A stretch of 64,000 bases of DNA from an uncultured Eubacterium sp. (GTDB taxonomy: Bacteria > Bacillota > Clostridia > Lachnospirales > Lachnospiraceae): positions 1 to 64,000 of the forward strand of contig CAJTXO010000019.1 in NCBI GenBank assembly GCA_910583555.1, written 5' to 3'. A program made the position numbers and the translations under genes. The notes under the pieces are model-generated. The model was not told the DNA's origin. It did not search any database and saw nothing but the letters and a program-made list of their open reading frames with translations. Each line of letters begins with the position of its first letter. The stretch's first letter is position 1. Positions 24,207 to 33,512 of this stretch are shown piece by piece.

Positions 24207-25853
24207 TCACGGCGTCGTCCCGGCATCCTGCCCGCTCCCCGGATTTTGAGCCGCACCCGGATCCTGTGCTGCTCCGGCATCCTGCCCTGTCTGGGAACCC
24301 TGGCCCGCCTGAGAAGCATCGCCGCCTGTATTTCCTGTCGTGTTACCCGCCGTATTTCCTGAATTTCCGCTGTTTCCGCTGCCGCCGCTGCTGCCCGTTC
24401 TGCCAGATGTGCTATCGCGCTGCGGCGTTCTCGCGCTCGGCTTCTTCGTCTCGCGCGGTTTTTTCGTCGCTGCCGGTTTCGGCGTCTTCTGCGGCGCTTT
24501 CATGGAACCTTTCGTCACATACCGCGGCGAAGCGGAGTACGTGCTGGAATTGATCTGCGTCTTCGTTTCTTTTCCATTTTCCGTCACGATCTTCCACAGT
24601 TTTGCCTTGTAACCGGTATGCGCTTCCTGCGTCACTGTCATATACGACTCCGGTTTTGTCTTATCATATGTCACCTTATCGGCTCCTGGCTCGATCGTAT
24701 CAGTCACTTCCGATTCAAAGCGGATCTTACGATCAGAACTTCTCGTCTCCTCTCCGTATATCGTAAACGAGATCGTCCCGCCATATGTACCGCCCTGGAT
24801 GTAAACCGGTACATCGGTATCATTTTTGAACTTAAAGTCTTTGTAATCACCGGCGATCGCCGCATCCATCGACGGTTTCACATAACTGACCACCATCGAG
24901 TGCGGACTCCTCTCCGCGATTTCGAGTTCCGCCCGCAAAACGGCGTTGTACAGCGTCGTCGATACCTGGCAGACGCCTCCGCCGAGACTGTCTTCCACTT
25001 TACCATTATTGTAGGACGCCGCTTCGTAATATCCGTTTTCCTCTGTCAGCGGCGAAATCGTATCATGCACCGAAAATGTCTCGCCGGGATAGATGACCGA
25101 CCCGTTTATGAGCCGCGCCGCATTGGCAAGATTTTTCGAGCGGTTTACATTTCCCGCGCTGAAATTCGTGGAAAATGTACCGATCTTGTCTTTACATTTG
25201 GCCGCCGCTTCATACGAAACCTTCGGCTGTTCCACTTTTACATTCGCCGTGACGCGGATCACGTCCTCGCCCTGTGCCTCATCGATCGCCTGCTTGATCT
25301 GCTGGCACGTTTCATCCACATCGAGACTGACGCCTTCCCTCGACTTTGTATAGACAAAATTTCCATCTTTCATTTTGACCGTGGCGTTTTTTGCCTCCTT
25401 GCACAATTTCCGGCATTTCTTTTTTACAAATTTTTTCAAAACACTATCGTCGAACGTCGCCTCGATCGGATAGCTGATCTTCCCCTGGGACGCTTCTTTG
25501 ATCTGCTTGTAATTTTCTATCATCGTCCCGCTTTTTCCGACAGACATCGCATTTTCCAGAAAATCGCCGGCCGAGAACTCATATCCGAGCTCGCCAACTG
25601 TGGCAGACACGGTCTGTCCGCTCACATCCACTTCCACGACCCGGTTCAAACGGCCTTCCGCATAGGCGTTGACGGCCTGCTGCGCCTCTTCTCCGGACAT
25701 GCCGCCGATCTCGATCTGACCGACCCTTACCCCTTCACAGATCACGCCGTCCTCGGGCTTGATCCGTCCGTAACTAATGAATACATACGCCGCGATCAGG
25801 GCAAACATAAATACGATAACAGCCGCGGCTGTCAAAAAACCTTTTTTCTGCAA
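24207..25853 (-). CDS. VanW-family membrane-anchored protein with PG-binding and G5 domains
   Basis: A 548-residue protein starting at a TTG with GGGAGG upstream. An N-terminal membrane anchor (about 7-28) leads to an extracellular part. Residues about 40-230 look like the putative peptidoglycan-binding domain found in YoaR-type proteins. The VanW domain (about 240-370) contains FSVHDTISPLTEENGYYEA and the conserved GGGVCQVSTTLYNAVL. A G5-like region (about 385-455) follows. The tail is of low complexity: first Lys/Pro/Thr-rich, then Ser/Gly/Asn and Gly/Gln/Ala/Asp repeats. VanW is named after vancomycin-resistance clusters but its biochemical role is unknown; a cell-wall function is likely. 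Confidence 0.85.
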   Translation of the reverse strand: MQKKGFLTAAAVIVFMFALIAAYVFISYGRIKPEDGVICEGVRVGQIEIGGMSGEEAQQAVNAYAEGRLNRVVEVDVSGQTVSATVGELGYEFSAGDFLENAMSVGKSGTMIENYKQIKEASQGKISYPIEATFDDSVLKKFVKKKCRKLCKEAKNATVKMKDGNFVYTKSREGVSLDVDETCQQIKQAIDEAQGEDVIRVTANVKVEQPKVSYEAAAKCKDKIGTFSTNFSAGNVNRSKNLANAARLINGSVIYPGETFSVHDTISPLTEENGYYEAASYNNGKVEDSLGGGVCQVSTTLYNAVLRAELEIAERSPHSMVVSYVKPSMDAAIAGDYKDFKFKNDTDVPVYIQGGTYGGTISFTIYGEETRSSDRKIRFESEVTDTIEPGADKVTYDKTKPESYMTVTQEAHTGYKAKLWKIVTENGKETKTQINSSTYSASPRYVTKGSMKAPQKTPKPAATKKPRETKKPSARTPQRDSTSGRTGSSGGSGNSGNSGNTAGNTTGNTGGDASQAGQGSQTGQDAGAAQDPGAAQNPGSGQDAGTTP

Positions 25854-25907
25854 TTAAAGTCCTCCCTTGCACATTTTCTAATCCTGTATTAAACTATAAA
25901 AGGAGCA

Positions 25908-26006
25908 TCAGTCCACATAAGGTAATAAAATTCCTGCCAGCATCGCCAGAATGAGCAACGCGCAGATAATAACAGCTACCATCCGCTGTTTTTTGCGGTT
26001 CATCAT
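25908..26006 (-). CDS. Very small single-pass membrane protein (32 residues)
   Basis: An open frame too short for usual gene calling. It reads MMNRKKQRMVAVIICALLIL and continues with AMLAGILLPYVD. The basic N-terminus is followed by one hydrophobic helix of about 20 residues and a short tail. The ATG has GGAGGTAGG at ideal spacing, unlike random short frames. The layout resembles the Prli42-like stressosome-anchoring miniproteins of Firmicutes (short, basic, one helix), but this resemblance is from pattern alone. It sits between the TPR-like protein (divergent) and VanW (same strand, about 55 bases downstream). Confidence 0.6.
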   Translation of the reverse strand: MMNRKKQRMVAVIICALLILAMLAGILLPYVD

Positions 26007-26057
26007 GGTTCCCTACCTCCTTACTAAAAATATTTATATACTGAAAGGATGAATAAC

Positions 26058-26699
26058 ATGTTTTCAAATATTCCTATTCCCTCAATTTTTATATGCTTTC
26101 TGATCTTCTGCGCCTGGATCTACTATGAAAGACACAAATCCACGCGTGAATACGAGCGCAGATCCCGCGAGTTCTGGGACCGCGAAGACGAGGCAAACCA
26201 CACAAAAAATAAAGATATTTCGGGCCTCCCCCTGATCGCTCCGGATGTGGAACGTATCCCCATGCCCGAAACCGATGACGAGAACATCTGCTATTATCAG
26301 GAAAAAGTCAAAATCAGCCTGGCAAAACCGATGATGGATCTGTCCGCCTATACAAACACCGATTTAAAGTTAGCATATGGCACGGGAAATTTCAAGACTT
26401 TATCCGAATATGACGAAAATTTTAATGTTTTTTTAATGAATCTGTCAAATCTCGGAAAGGCGTACCGCACAGCCGGCATGCTGCCGGAATCCGCCGGCGC
26501 GTACGAACAGTGCATCGCCGCCGGCTCGGATAAGTCCACCGATTATAAGTCCCTCGCCTACGCGTATGCCATGACGGGAAACCGGGGAAAACTCGAGGAA
26601 CTGATCGCCTCCGTCGGGCAATCTGACCTGCCAAAAGGGGCAGCTCTCGCCGAAGCGATGCGCGCCATCCTGAATGACCCGGCGGTTTATGAGGAATGA
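26058..26699 (+). CDS. Membrane-anchored TPR-like protein, unknown function
   Basis: About 213 residues. A hydrophobic anchor close to the N-terminus (IFICFLIFCAWIYY) is followed by a charged helix, a linker, and a C-terminal helical-repeat region (about 115-205; LSNLGKAYRTAGMLPESAGAYEQCIAAG then YKSLAYAYAMTGNRGKLEEL) that reads as two tetratricopeptide repeats. The GAAAGG ribosome-binding site directly abuts the first ATG (26049), so the ATG at 26058 is more likely used. TPRs usually mediate protein-protein contact. No partner can be identified. Confidence 0.68.
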   Translation: MFSNIPIPSIFICFLIFCAWIYYERHKSTREYERRSREFWDREDEANHTKNKDISGLPLIAPDVERIPMPETDDENICYYQEKVKISLAKPMMDLSAYTNTDLKLAYGTGNFKTLSEYDENFNVFLMNLSNLGKAYRTAGMLPESAGAYEQCIAAGSDKSTDYKSLAYAYAMTGNRGKLEELIASVGQSDLPKGAALAEAMRAILNDPAVYEE

Positions 26700-26767
26700 A
26701 CCCGCGGCTTATCCGGCTGTGCTTCATATATGACCAGGCGGCTTATCGGAATGAACCCGCGGTTTAT
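26692..26767. repeat. Short imperfect direct repeat after the TPR-like gene
   Basis: GAATGAACCCGCGGCTTAT near 26695 recurs as GAATGAACCCGCGGTTTAT near 26751, with a related GGCGGCTTAT in between. The first copy includes the stop codon of the TPR-like gene. It looks like a local duplication between two convergent genes. No transcription signal was found in it. Confidence 0.5.
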
Positions 26768-28548
26768 GACGAATGGCCCGGCCATGTTCCGCGGCGCAGA
26801 GCCGTGACTTTCGCACTGTGATTTAACGGATCCCGGTGACGGTAATCAAACACCAGCGAATACGGCGCCGTTTCCCGCACCTGTTTTTCCTTAAACAGCT
26901 TTTTGAAATCGAGCGTAAACTCCTGCACATACACCATATGGAACAGCTGTTTTGCCGCATAACCCTCATAGCCGGAAAGAATGTCCGGCCGCTCGGCCTC
27001 CCGTTCCAGAAACTCGCGCACAGAGCGCACATATTCTTTTTCCCTCAACCGCGCGAACGCGGGCGGACTCTTTACGTATTCCCTGAGATACAGATCAAAC
27101 GTAAGCGTCTGGCGAAACGCTTCCTCCCTGTCCGCCAAATACTCTGTGACATACTGCCACAGCCATTCATAGCGGGCGATCCGGCTGTGCTTCCTGCCAA
27201 AACCGCCCTCTCTCTCATAATAGTTCCCCAGGCTCTCGAACATGGAAAACGCGTCGCTGTGGCACTGTTCCAATAACACCATCGTGGCCTGGAACTGAAA
27301 ACTATTATAATATATTTCGACCATCTCTTCAACCCGCTTAAGTGCCCGTATGTCATCATAGGACATCCAATGTGTGCCCAGCACCTCATACGGCGGACGT
27401 TTTCCATACCTGATCCCGTACTCTTCCGCCATTTCTTCCATATAGGAACCTTTGAGAATTTTCAGGAAACCGAGCTGCAGCTGGTCGGGCGCCATCGCGT
27501 ACACATCGTTAAAGGACCGGCGAAACGAGGCGGGATCCTCATGTGGAAGACCCGCGATCAGGTCGAGGTGCTGGTGGATGTTATGATTTTCACGAACCTT
27601 CGACAGGTTGTCCGCCAGTTTTTCTATGTCCATCTGTCGTCGGATCGCCCGGATCGTATGAGGATTCGTCGACTGGACGCCGATCTCGAACTGGACAAGC
27701 CCCGGACGGAATGTGCGGAACAGCTGAAAATCTTCCTCCTTCAGCAGATCGCCCCCTATTTCAAAATGAAAATTCGTCGTCCCATTATCATGTTCCCCGA
27801 TAAACTGCCAGATCCGATACGCGTGCTCGTGATGGCAGTTAAATGTGCGGTCTACAAATTTGACCTGCTTCACGCGGTGTTCCAGAAAAAACCTCAGTTC
27901 CTGAAACACGAGGGAAAGGCTCCGTCTTCGCACACCCTTTTCGATGGACGACAGGCAGTAGCTGCATGAAAACGGGCATCCCCGCATCGTTTCATAATAG
28001 AGGATGCGGTTCTCCAGCCCGCTCACATCGGCGTACGGGAATACAAGTCCGTCCATCGGAAGCGCCTGTCTCGGCGGCGTAGCGTATACGCCGTTTTCCG
28101 TGCGCAGGCACAGTCCCGGTATCTGAAGGTAATCGTCCGTTCCGCCGCCCTTCTCAAAATAACATGCCAGAAATTCCCGAAACGTTTCCTCCCCCTCACC
28201 GATCATAACGGCATCGACAAACGGATTCCGCCGCAGAACATCCGGGGCGTCGTAAGAAACCTCCGGCCCTCCGAGCACGATCACCACATCCGGTAAAATG
28301 CTGCGCAGATCGGCCGCCACATCGAGTACATACCCGATATTCCAAATATAGCAGGAAAACCCGACCACCGCCGGCGCATGGCGATAGATCCCCTGTAAGA
28401 TCTCCTCCCGCCGGTGATTGATCGTATACTCCGCGATCCCGACCCTCCCGGCATACGGCCCCGCATTGGCCTTCAGCGAGTACACGGCCAGGTTTGAATG
28501 GATATACTTCGCATTAATGGCTGTCAGCAGTATATTCCCGTTCGTCAT
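26764..28548 (-). CDS. B12-binding-domain radical SAM protein with DUF4080-like C-terminus
   Basis: A 594-residue protein. The N-terminal cobalamin-binding-like domain (about 1-150) contains VGFSCYIWNIGYVLDVA, VLGGPEVSYDAP and IGEGEETF. The radical SAM domain follows, with the cluster motif CPFSCSYC near residue 190, GGDLL, VQFEIGVQSTNP and LDLIAGLPHED. The C-terminal about 190 residues match the DUF4080 type that accompanies this subgroup. The ATG has AGGAGG. Members of this class often modify lipids, tRNA or natural products; the substrate here is unknown. It overlaps the end of the following ligase-like gene by 35 bases. Confidence 0.88.
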   Translation of the reverse strand: MTNGNILLTAINAKYIHSNLAVYSLKANAGPYAGRVGIAEYTINHRREEILQGIYRHAPAVVGFSCYIWNIGYVLDVAADLRSILPDVVIVLGGPEVSYDAPDVLRRNPFVDAVMIGEGEETFREFLACYFEKGGGTDDYLQIPGLCLRTENGVYATPPRQALPMDGLVFPYADVSGLENRILYYETMRGCPFSCSYCLSSIEKGVRRRSLSLVFQELRFFLEHRVKQVKFVDRTFNCHHEHAYRIWQFIGEHDNGTTNFHFEIGGDLLKEEDFQLFRTFRPGLVQFEIGVQSTNPHTIRAIRRQMDIEKLADNLSKVRENHNIHQHLDLIAGLPHEDPASFRRSFNDVYAMAPDQLQLGFLKILKGSYMEEMAEEYGIRYGKRPPYEVLGTHWMSYDDIRALKRVEEMVEIYYNSFQFQATMVLLEQCHSDAFSMFESLGNYYEREGGFGRKHSRIARYEWLWQYVTEYLADREEAFRQTLTFDLYLREYVKSPPAFARLREKEYVRSVREFLEREAERPDILSGYEGYAAKQLFHMVYVQEFTLDFKKLFKEKQVRETAPYSLVFDYRHRDPLNHSAKVTALRRGTWPGHSS

Positions 28549-30370
28549 CCGCGATACCTCCTGTCAACTTATTGTACCGGTTTACGGCGATTCCGGCCCC
28601 CAAAAGGCACCAGTAAACCGGCGCCACCGCAACGGTAGAGTCGTTAGCCAGTCCGGTTACGAGATAGCCGAACGTACCGAGCAGGATGCCGATCCCCAGC
28701 AGCTCGCCGCGGCGGTATCCCGTTTTCCGGAAATACAGCTTCATGCTGGCGGCAAAATAGAACATATACAGCGCCAAAAATGCCAGCAGGGACAAAAATC
28801 CCGTCTGCACCCAGATCTGCATGAACATATTATGCGGCTTCGTGACAACGGACCCGTCATAACCAACGTTTTTCATAGCGATATAATCATCATTGGGAAA
28901 TTCGAAAACAAATGTATTCGGCCCCGATCCGATCAGCATGTGGTCTTTCAACAGCGGAAATGTCCGCGACCAGATATACCCGCGGCGGCTCCCGAAATGC
29001 TGGTTCTGTTCAAATCCCACACTCTCGATATGGCGCAGTTTATCCTTCTTGCCAAACGGATTTTTTATATAGAACACGCGCTGCGAAAGTCCCGGCCCGG
29101 TATACGTTTCGACCGACGGTATGACCGTATAGGACCTCCCAAAAGACGGTGTTTCCACGATAAACGCATCGGTTTCTTCTCCGTCTATGTCCACCTGTTC
29201 CGGGCGGAGCTGGATCTCCTCAAACCGCGCGTCCCCAAACTTCACCAGTTCCCCTTCTTCATACACCTCGACCGCCGTCCCGCGGTCGTCCGCCGCCGCA
29301 AAATGATAGCGGCCGCCGCCCTGTTCACACGTAAGTTTCAGAACATCGCCCCCCGCGGTCGTGACGACCAGCGCCCCCTCCCGGGATTCCATACTCCTGA
29401 CTGCAAACCGGTTCGGGGTCGGATGGAAGATCTTATTCACGCCGTATGTAAAAACCGGCCGGTTTACGCAGACGACAACCGCCGATGCCAGCACGCAGAC
29501 GCCTGCCCCGACCGCCACTTTTTTCCTGCTCACACCGGGATCCGCAAGCACAAACGCGAACGCGAGCAGAAGCGATGCCGCCACTCCGATGCACCCTGTC
29601 ACGGACTCGGAACCGATCAGCATGAGCAGAAGTCCCGCCGCCGTTACGATGGCAAAACGGTTTCGCATCCCGGACATGCGGCCGCCGCGGCTGATCACGG
29701 AAAGCACGATGGGCAGAACGAGCGCTACATAGGAACCGACATAATTCGGATTATATAAAGTAGCGTAAACCCGGCCTATTTCAAAGTTAAAAGTAAATTT
29801 AAGCTTCTTTTTTATCATAAAGTTCATAACTGCCTGTCCGGCCCCGGTACGGAAAAAATCATGCCCGCAGTACTGGAATACGCTTAAAACGGTCATGACA
29901 AATACGCAGGACAGAAATACGCACAGGAATACGCGGATCTGCGTCCTGCCTTCCAGCAGAAAAATGGCAAAAAACAGAACGACCACGTACGCCGTTATGA
30001 TGATCACGCCCTCCCACTGCTCATATCCGCCCCAGACCGCCATATCACCGTGCTCCGACAGCACGGCTGACAGAAGGGACAAAAGGAAATACAGCAAAAG
30101 GGGGATAAAGTACTTTCCCTCGATGCGCCCCTGCCATCCGCGCTCCTTCCCCGCCAGCTGCCTGGCGGCCACATAGAGCGCCAAAAGACCGCACAACAAT
30201 ATGAGCATCTGCCCCTTCCAGTATAAAAAGAAATCATACGTTGCTTCGGAATCAGCAAACCACGGATATTCCTTTAACCCGATGCGGTAATAACACGCGC
30301 TGACGACCAGCGGCACAACACCGGCCACCAGCGCCAGCAGTACCGCCCCGATCCATTGTTTCGACTTCAT
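28514..30370 (-). CDS. O-antigen ligase (Wzy/WaaL) family membrane protein with large soluble insert
   Basis: About 618 residues with roughly a dozen membrane segments. N-terminal helices cover about residues 5-310. A beta-rich, soluble extracytoplasmic insert (about 320-470) is followed by the Wzy_C-type region (LIGSGPNTFVFEFPNDDY and KPHNMFMQIWVQTG) and four final helices. Family members polymerise or ligate glycans to lipid carriers or proteins outside the membrane; in Gram-positives the target may be a cell-wall polysaccharide or glycoprotein. The ATG at 30370 is preferred; the frame extends to 30406. No glycan biosynthesis cluster is adjacent. Confidence 0.85.
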   Translation of the reverse strand: MKSKQWIGAVLLALVAGVVPLVVSACYYRIGLKEYPWFADSEATYDFFLYWKGQMLILLCGLLALYVAARQLAGKERGWQGRIEGKYFIPLLLYFLLSLLSAVLSEHGDMAVWGGYEQWEGVIIITAYVVVLFFAIFLLEGRTQIRVFLCVFLSCVFVMTVLSVFQYCGHDFFRTGAGQAVMNFMIKKKLKFTFNFEIGRVYATLYNPNYVGSYVALVLPIVLSVISRGGRMSGMRNRFAIVTAAGLLLMLIGSESVTGCIGVAASLLLAFAFVLADPGVSRKKVAVGAGVCVLASAVVVCVNRPVFTYGVNKIFHPTPNRFAVRSMESREGALVVTTAGGDVLKLTCEQGGGRYHFAAADDRGTAVEVYEEGELVKFGDARFEEIQLRPEQVDIDGEETDAFIVETPSFGRSYTVIPSVETYTGPGLSQRVFYIKNPFGKKDKLRHIESVGFEQNQHFGSRRGYIWSRTFPLLKDHMLIGSGPNTFVFEFPNDDYIAMKNVGYDGSVVTKPHNMFMQIWVQTGFLSLLAFLALYMFYFAASMKLYFRKTGYRRGELLGIGILLGTFGYLVTGLANDSTVAVAPVYWCLLGAGIAVNRYNKLTGGIADDEREYTADSH

Positions 30371-30403
30371 AAACAGTAACTCCCGTGTAACTTCCTCCAC
30401 AAA

Positions 30404-30438
30404 CAAAGGGACGAAACCGCTAACTGTTTCGTCCTTTG
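30404..30438 (-). terminator. Hairpin after the [FeFe] hydrogenase gene
   Basis: CAAAGG-G-ACGAAAC (30404-30417) pairs with GTTTCGT-CCTTTG (30426-30438), one bulged G, about 13 bp in all. The U-run is imperfect. It lies between the hydrogenase stop and the ligase start. Confidence 0.6.
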
Positions 30439-30461
30439 CGTTTTATGCTGCAACCACCCGG

Positions 30462-31967
30462 TTATGGCAATTCGATCTCCGAATATTCTTTCGGCGGAAG
30501 CGCTTTGGTGGAATCCTTCACGAACTTCCTCACCGCCTGCGCTCCCTTGGCGACCGGTATATTCGTTCCCGCTCCGGCCACACAGCCGCCAGGGCATCCC
30601 ATACCCTCGATCAGGCATCCGTCCTTCTTGCCTGCCTTCGCCATTAGGAGCATCTTCTGACACTCGCTGAGCCCCTCGACGTGCTCGATGAGCACCTCGG
30701 TGTCAGGATAATATTCATTGATACATTTCTCGATGGCGTTCGCCACGCCGCCGGCCACACCGTAACCACGGCCGGCTCCTGTCGCGTCATGGATCGGCTC
30801 CTCCGCCTCATAGGTCTCCATGTCGATCCCTTTTGCCTCAAAGATCGCCGCCAGTTCTTCAAACGTAATAACGAAATCCACATCGCTTCGCACGGTTTCA
30901 CGCGCGGCCTCCAGTTTTTTGGCCGCACATGGCCCGACAAAGACCACCCTCGCGTTCGGGTGTTTCTGCTTGATCGAACGCGCCGTAGCCACCATCGGCG
31001 TCAGTGCGCTCGAAACCGCCTCCAGCATATCCGGCGGAAGCGTCTGCTTCGCCAGCACCGACCAGGCCGGACAGCACGATGTCAGAAGGAACGGAAGTTT
31101 TCCCGTCTTTACCTCGTGCACATAATGCCTCGCCTCCGTGATCGCGCCGATGTCCGCACCGAGCGCCACCTCGTATACTTCCGCGAATCCGATCTCCTTT
31201 AATGCAGATTTAATTTTCCAGAGCCGCACATCGGTGCCGAACTGTCCAATGACAGCCGGCGCCAGTTCCACGATAACCTCGTCACCCTGTTTGATCGCGC
31301 GGGCAAGCTGGAAGATCTGGGATTTGTCCGCGATCGCGCCAAATGGGCAGCTCACCATACACTGGCCGCATTTTACACATTTATCATCATGAATGCGGGC
31401 GCGTCCGTGCTCATCGCTGTCGATCGCCTTCACGCCGCAGGCCGCCGCGCACGGGCGAACCTTTTTGGCAATAGCGTCGTACGGACAAATGGCCTTACAT
31501 TTACCACATTTCACACATTTGCTCTTATCGATCACCGAACGGCCGTTTTCCATGCGGATCGCGCCGACCGGGCAGACCTCCTGGCACGGATGCGCGACAC
31601 AGCCGCGGCACTGGTCCGTCACTTCGTACGCATTATCCTCACACATGGCGCAGGCAGACGGAATGACCTGCATCAGCGGCGGCTCATAATATTTATCCGC
31701 GATGTTACTCTCGCTGAGGCCGCTCGTAATATGTACCGGCTGGTTTTCAGGGCGGAGCGACATGCCCATCGCCAGACGCACGCGCTCTCCGGCGATCGCG
31801 CGCTCGCGGTAAATACTGTCTCGGTACAACGGCACATCGGACGGCGTGATCTTGTACGGAATCGCCTCAATATCATCTTTGATATTGTCTGACTCAAACG
31901 CCACCTTTGCCACTTCCGCAAAAACCTGTCTGCGGATTTTTGTAATCGGGGTTTCAATTCCTCTCAT
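30462..31967 (-). CDS. Monomeric [FeFe] hydrogenase, group-B-like
   Basis: A 501-residue iron-sulfur protein. The N-terminal part (about 105-225) has ferredoxin-type clusters: CRGCVAHPCQEVCPVGAI, CVKCGKCKAICPYDAI, and CVKCGQCMVSCPFGAI, plus CAAACGVKAI. The H-cluster domain follows: TSCCPAW (P1), VGPCAAKK in place of the usual MPCxxK (P2), and EGMGCPGGCVAGAG (P3). All four H-cluster Cys residues are present. The altered P2 motif and domain layout fit the poorly characterised group B [FeFe] hydrogenases of anaerobic Clostridia. Function would be proton reduction or H2 sensing/oxidation in the cytoplasm. The maturases HydE/F/G are not in the window. Confidence 0.9.
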   Translation of the reverse strand: MRGIETPITKIRRQVFAEVAKVAFESDNIKDDIEAIPYKITPSDVPLYRDSIYRERAIAGERVRLAMGMSLRPENQPVHITSGLSESNIADKYYEPPLMQVIPSACAMCEDNAYEVTDQCRGCVAHPCQEVCPVGAIRMENGRSVIDKSKCVKCGKCKAICPYDAIAKKVRPCAAACGVKAIDSDEHGRARIHDDKCVKCGQCMVSCPFGAIADKSQIFQLARAIKQGDEVIVELAPAVIGQFGTDVRLWKIKSALKEIGFAEVYEVALGADIGAITEARHYVHEVKTGKLPFLLTSCCPAWSVLAKQTLPPDMLEAVSSALTPMVATARSIKQKHPNARVVFVGPCAAKKLEAARETVRSDVDFVITFEELAAIFEAKGIDMETYEAEEPIHDATGAGRGYGVAGGVANAIEKCINEYYPDTEVLIEHVEGLSECQKMLLMAKAGKKDGCLIEGMGCPGGCVAGAGTNIPVAKGAQAVRKFVKDSTKALPPKEYSEIELP

Positions 31968-32041
31968 GCTTCTCTCTCCTTTATCCTAACATCAGTCTCA
32001 TGTTTGTATCAGAATAACACATATCGATACGAGCCGTCAAG

Positions 32042-33493
32042 CTACTCTTTCACACACGGGAACTGCACAAAGAAACACGTTTTCTCCACTTCGTCGCTCG
32101 CAACCCATATTTTCCCATGATGGCGGTCGGAAATGTGCCTGGCCACCATTAACCCGAGCCCGGATCCATCCTTATTTCCGTTATTATTGCCGCGGTAAAA
32201 CTTTTCGAATATCGTATCCCACTCCGACTTCGGCACCGGTATCCCCGTATCCTCCACAGACACGGTAATGAGTTCTTCGCTCCGCCTTATATCAACGCGG
32301 ATCTCCGTATCGTCATCGGCGTATTTGACCGCGTTTTGCAGCAGGATCAGAAACAGCTGGCGGATCCTGTCATAATCCCCTTCGATCAGCGAACACTCGT
32401 CCTCGTAATCCAGTACGGAAACAATGTTCTTTTCCGCCATCAGGATACGCATGCTGCGGAGCGCGTCCTGCATGACGGCGATCACATTCAATACCTCTTT
32501 ATCCAGTTCAAAATCAGGGTTCTGCATTTTTGAGAGGATCAGAAGATCCGACACGAGCCGCTCCATCCCGGCGCACTCATTGAGGATCCGGTCGTAGTAC
32601 TCCTTCCGCTTCGCCTCATCTTCCACATAGCCGTCAGCCAGCGTTTCCGCATACCCTTTTACAACCGTGATCGGCGTGCGCAGTTCATGGGAAACATTGG
32701 AAAAAAAATCCCGCCGGTTCTGCTCGAGATCGTCACGGAATTTCTCCGCCTCGACGAGCTTTTCCGACAATATATCCATGCTGTCCGCCAGCATCCCCAG
32801 CTCATCTTTGCGCCGGATCTCGGTCTTCTGCGCATACTCCCCTTCCGCCATCCGCAGCGCGATCTCCTTGATGCGGATGATCGGCCTCACCAGCTGCTGA
32901 GAGAAAAAAGCAGCTATGAGCAGGGAGATCAGCAGCGCAGTGATCACGCTTAAAAACATATATTTCTGATATTGAACGACCGATCCCTGTCGGTAATCCA
33001 TTTCCCCGTTTACGAGAACAATACCGACATTTTCCCCTCTGGCATTTTTGACCGGGGTCGCCAGATGCATCATATCCATCCCATAAATACTGTCATATCC
33101 GCTGTAACTCCGCGTCTTTCCGCTACAGGCCTCCTGGATCAGCGCCTGCATGGCCTCTTCTTTCACCGTCCATGTGCGGACATCGACATTCGTGTACGCC
33201 TCGTCGAGCGGCTCATCCGCCGACGGATTCGCCAGGATCCAGATATCCGTATTCCGGAATTCCCCAAAATCCTTGAGCGCGCTGAGATACGTAAAAAAAT
33301 CCTTACTGTCATCCCCCGTCACGGCGTCACTGACCCGTTCCGACACACTCTGGGCGATGCTTTTCAGTTCTTCCTTATAGACGCCCATGATATTATGTCT
33401 GTTGAACCGCGTAAATACAAGGCCGGCAACCGCTGTCAGCGACACGAGCGCCAGCGCGAAATAAATCCCGACCCGCCAAAAAATTTTTCTCAC
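32042..33493 (-). CDS. Two-component sensor histidine kinase
   Basis: About 483 residues. TM1 (about 8-28), an extracellular sensor (about 30-170), TM2 (about 175-197), HAMP (about 197-250), HisKA with FFSNVSHELRTPITVVKGYA (phospho-His), and HATPase with QNAVKYADDDTEIRV (N box), VEDTGIPVP (G1) and GSGLGLMVARH (G2). A GTG at 33493 with GGAG six bases upstream is the most likely start; a TTG at 33505 is in frame. It lies 20 bases after the response-regulator gene and is the PhoR/WalK-like partner. The signal is unknown. Confidence 0.92.
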   Translation of the reverse strand: MRKIFWRVGIYFALALVSLTAVAGLVFTRFNRHNIMGVYKEELKSIAQSVSERVSDAVTGDDSKDFFTYLSALKDFGEFRNTDIWILANPSADEPLDEAYTNVDVRTWTVKEEAMQALIQEACSGKTRSYSGYDSIYGMDMMHLATPVKNARGENVGIVLVNGEMDYRQGSVVQYQKYMFLSVITALLISLLIAAFFSQQLVRPIIRIKEIALRMAEGEYAQKTEIRRKDELGMLADSMDILSEKLVEAEKFRDDLEQNRRDFFSNVSHELRTPITVVKGYAETLADGYVEDEAKRKEYYDRILNECAGMERLVSDLLILSKMQNPDFELDKEVLNVIAVMQDALRSMRILMAEKNIVSVLDYEDECSLIEGDYDRIRQLFLILLQNAVKYADDDTEIRVDIRRSEELITVSVEDTGIPVPKSEWDTIFEKFYRGNNNGNKDGSGLGLMVARHISDRHHGKIWVASDEVEKTCFFVQFPCVKE

Positions 33494-33512
33494 AACAAAC
33501 TCCAATCCCGCC

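Noticed and set aside
24618..25892. A 424-codon plus-strand frame opposite the VanW gene
   Set aside because: Antisense shadow; no ribosome-binding site and no domain pattern.
28418..29758. A 446-codon plus-strand frame opposite the ligase-like gene
   Set aside because: Antisense shadow with biased Arg/His composition; the minus-strand gene has membrane helices and family motifs.
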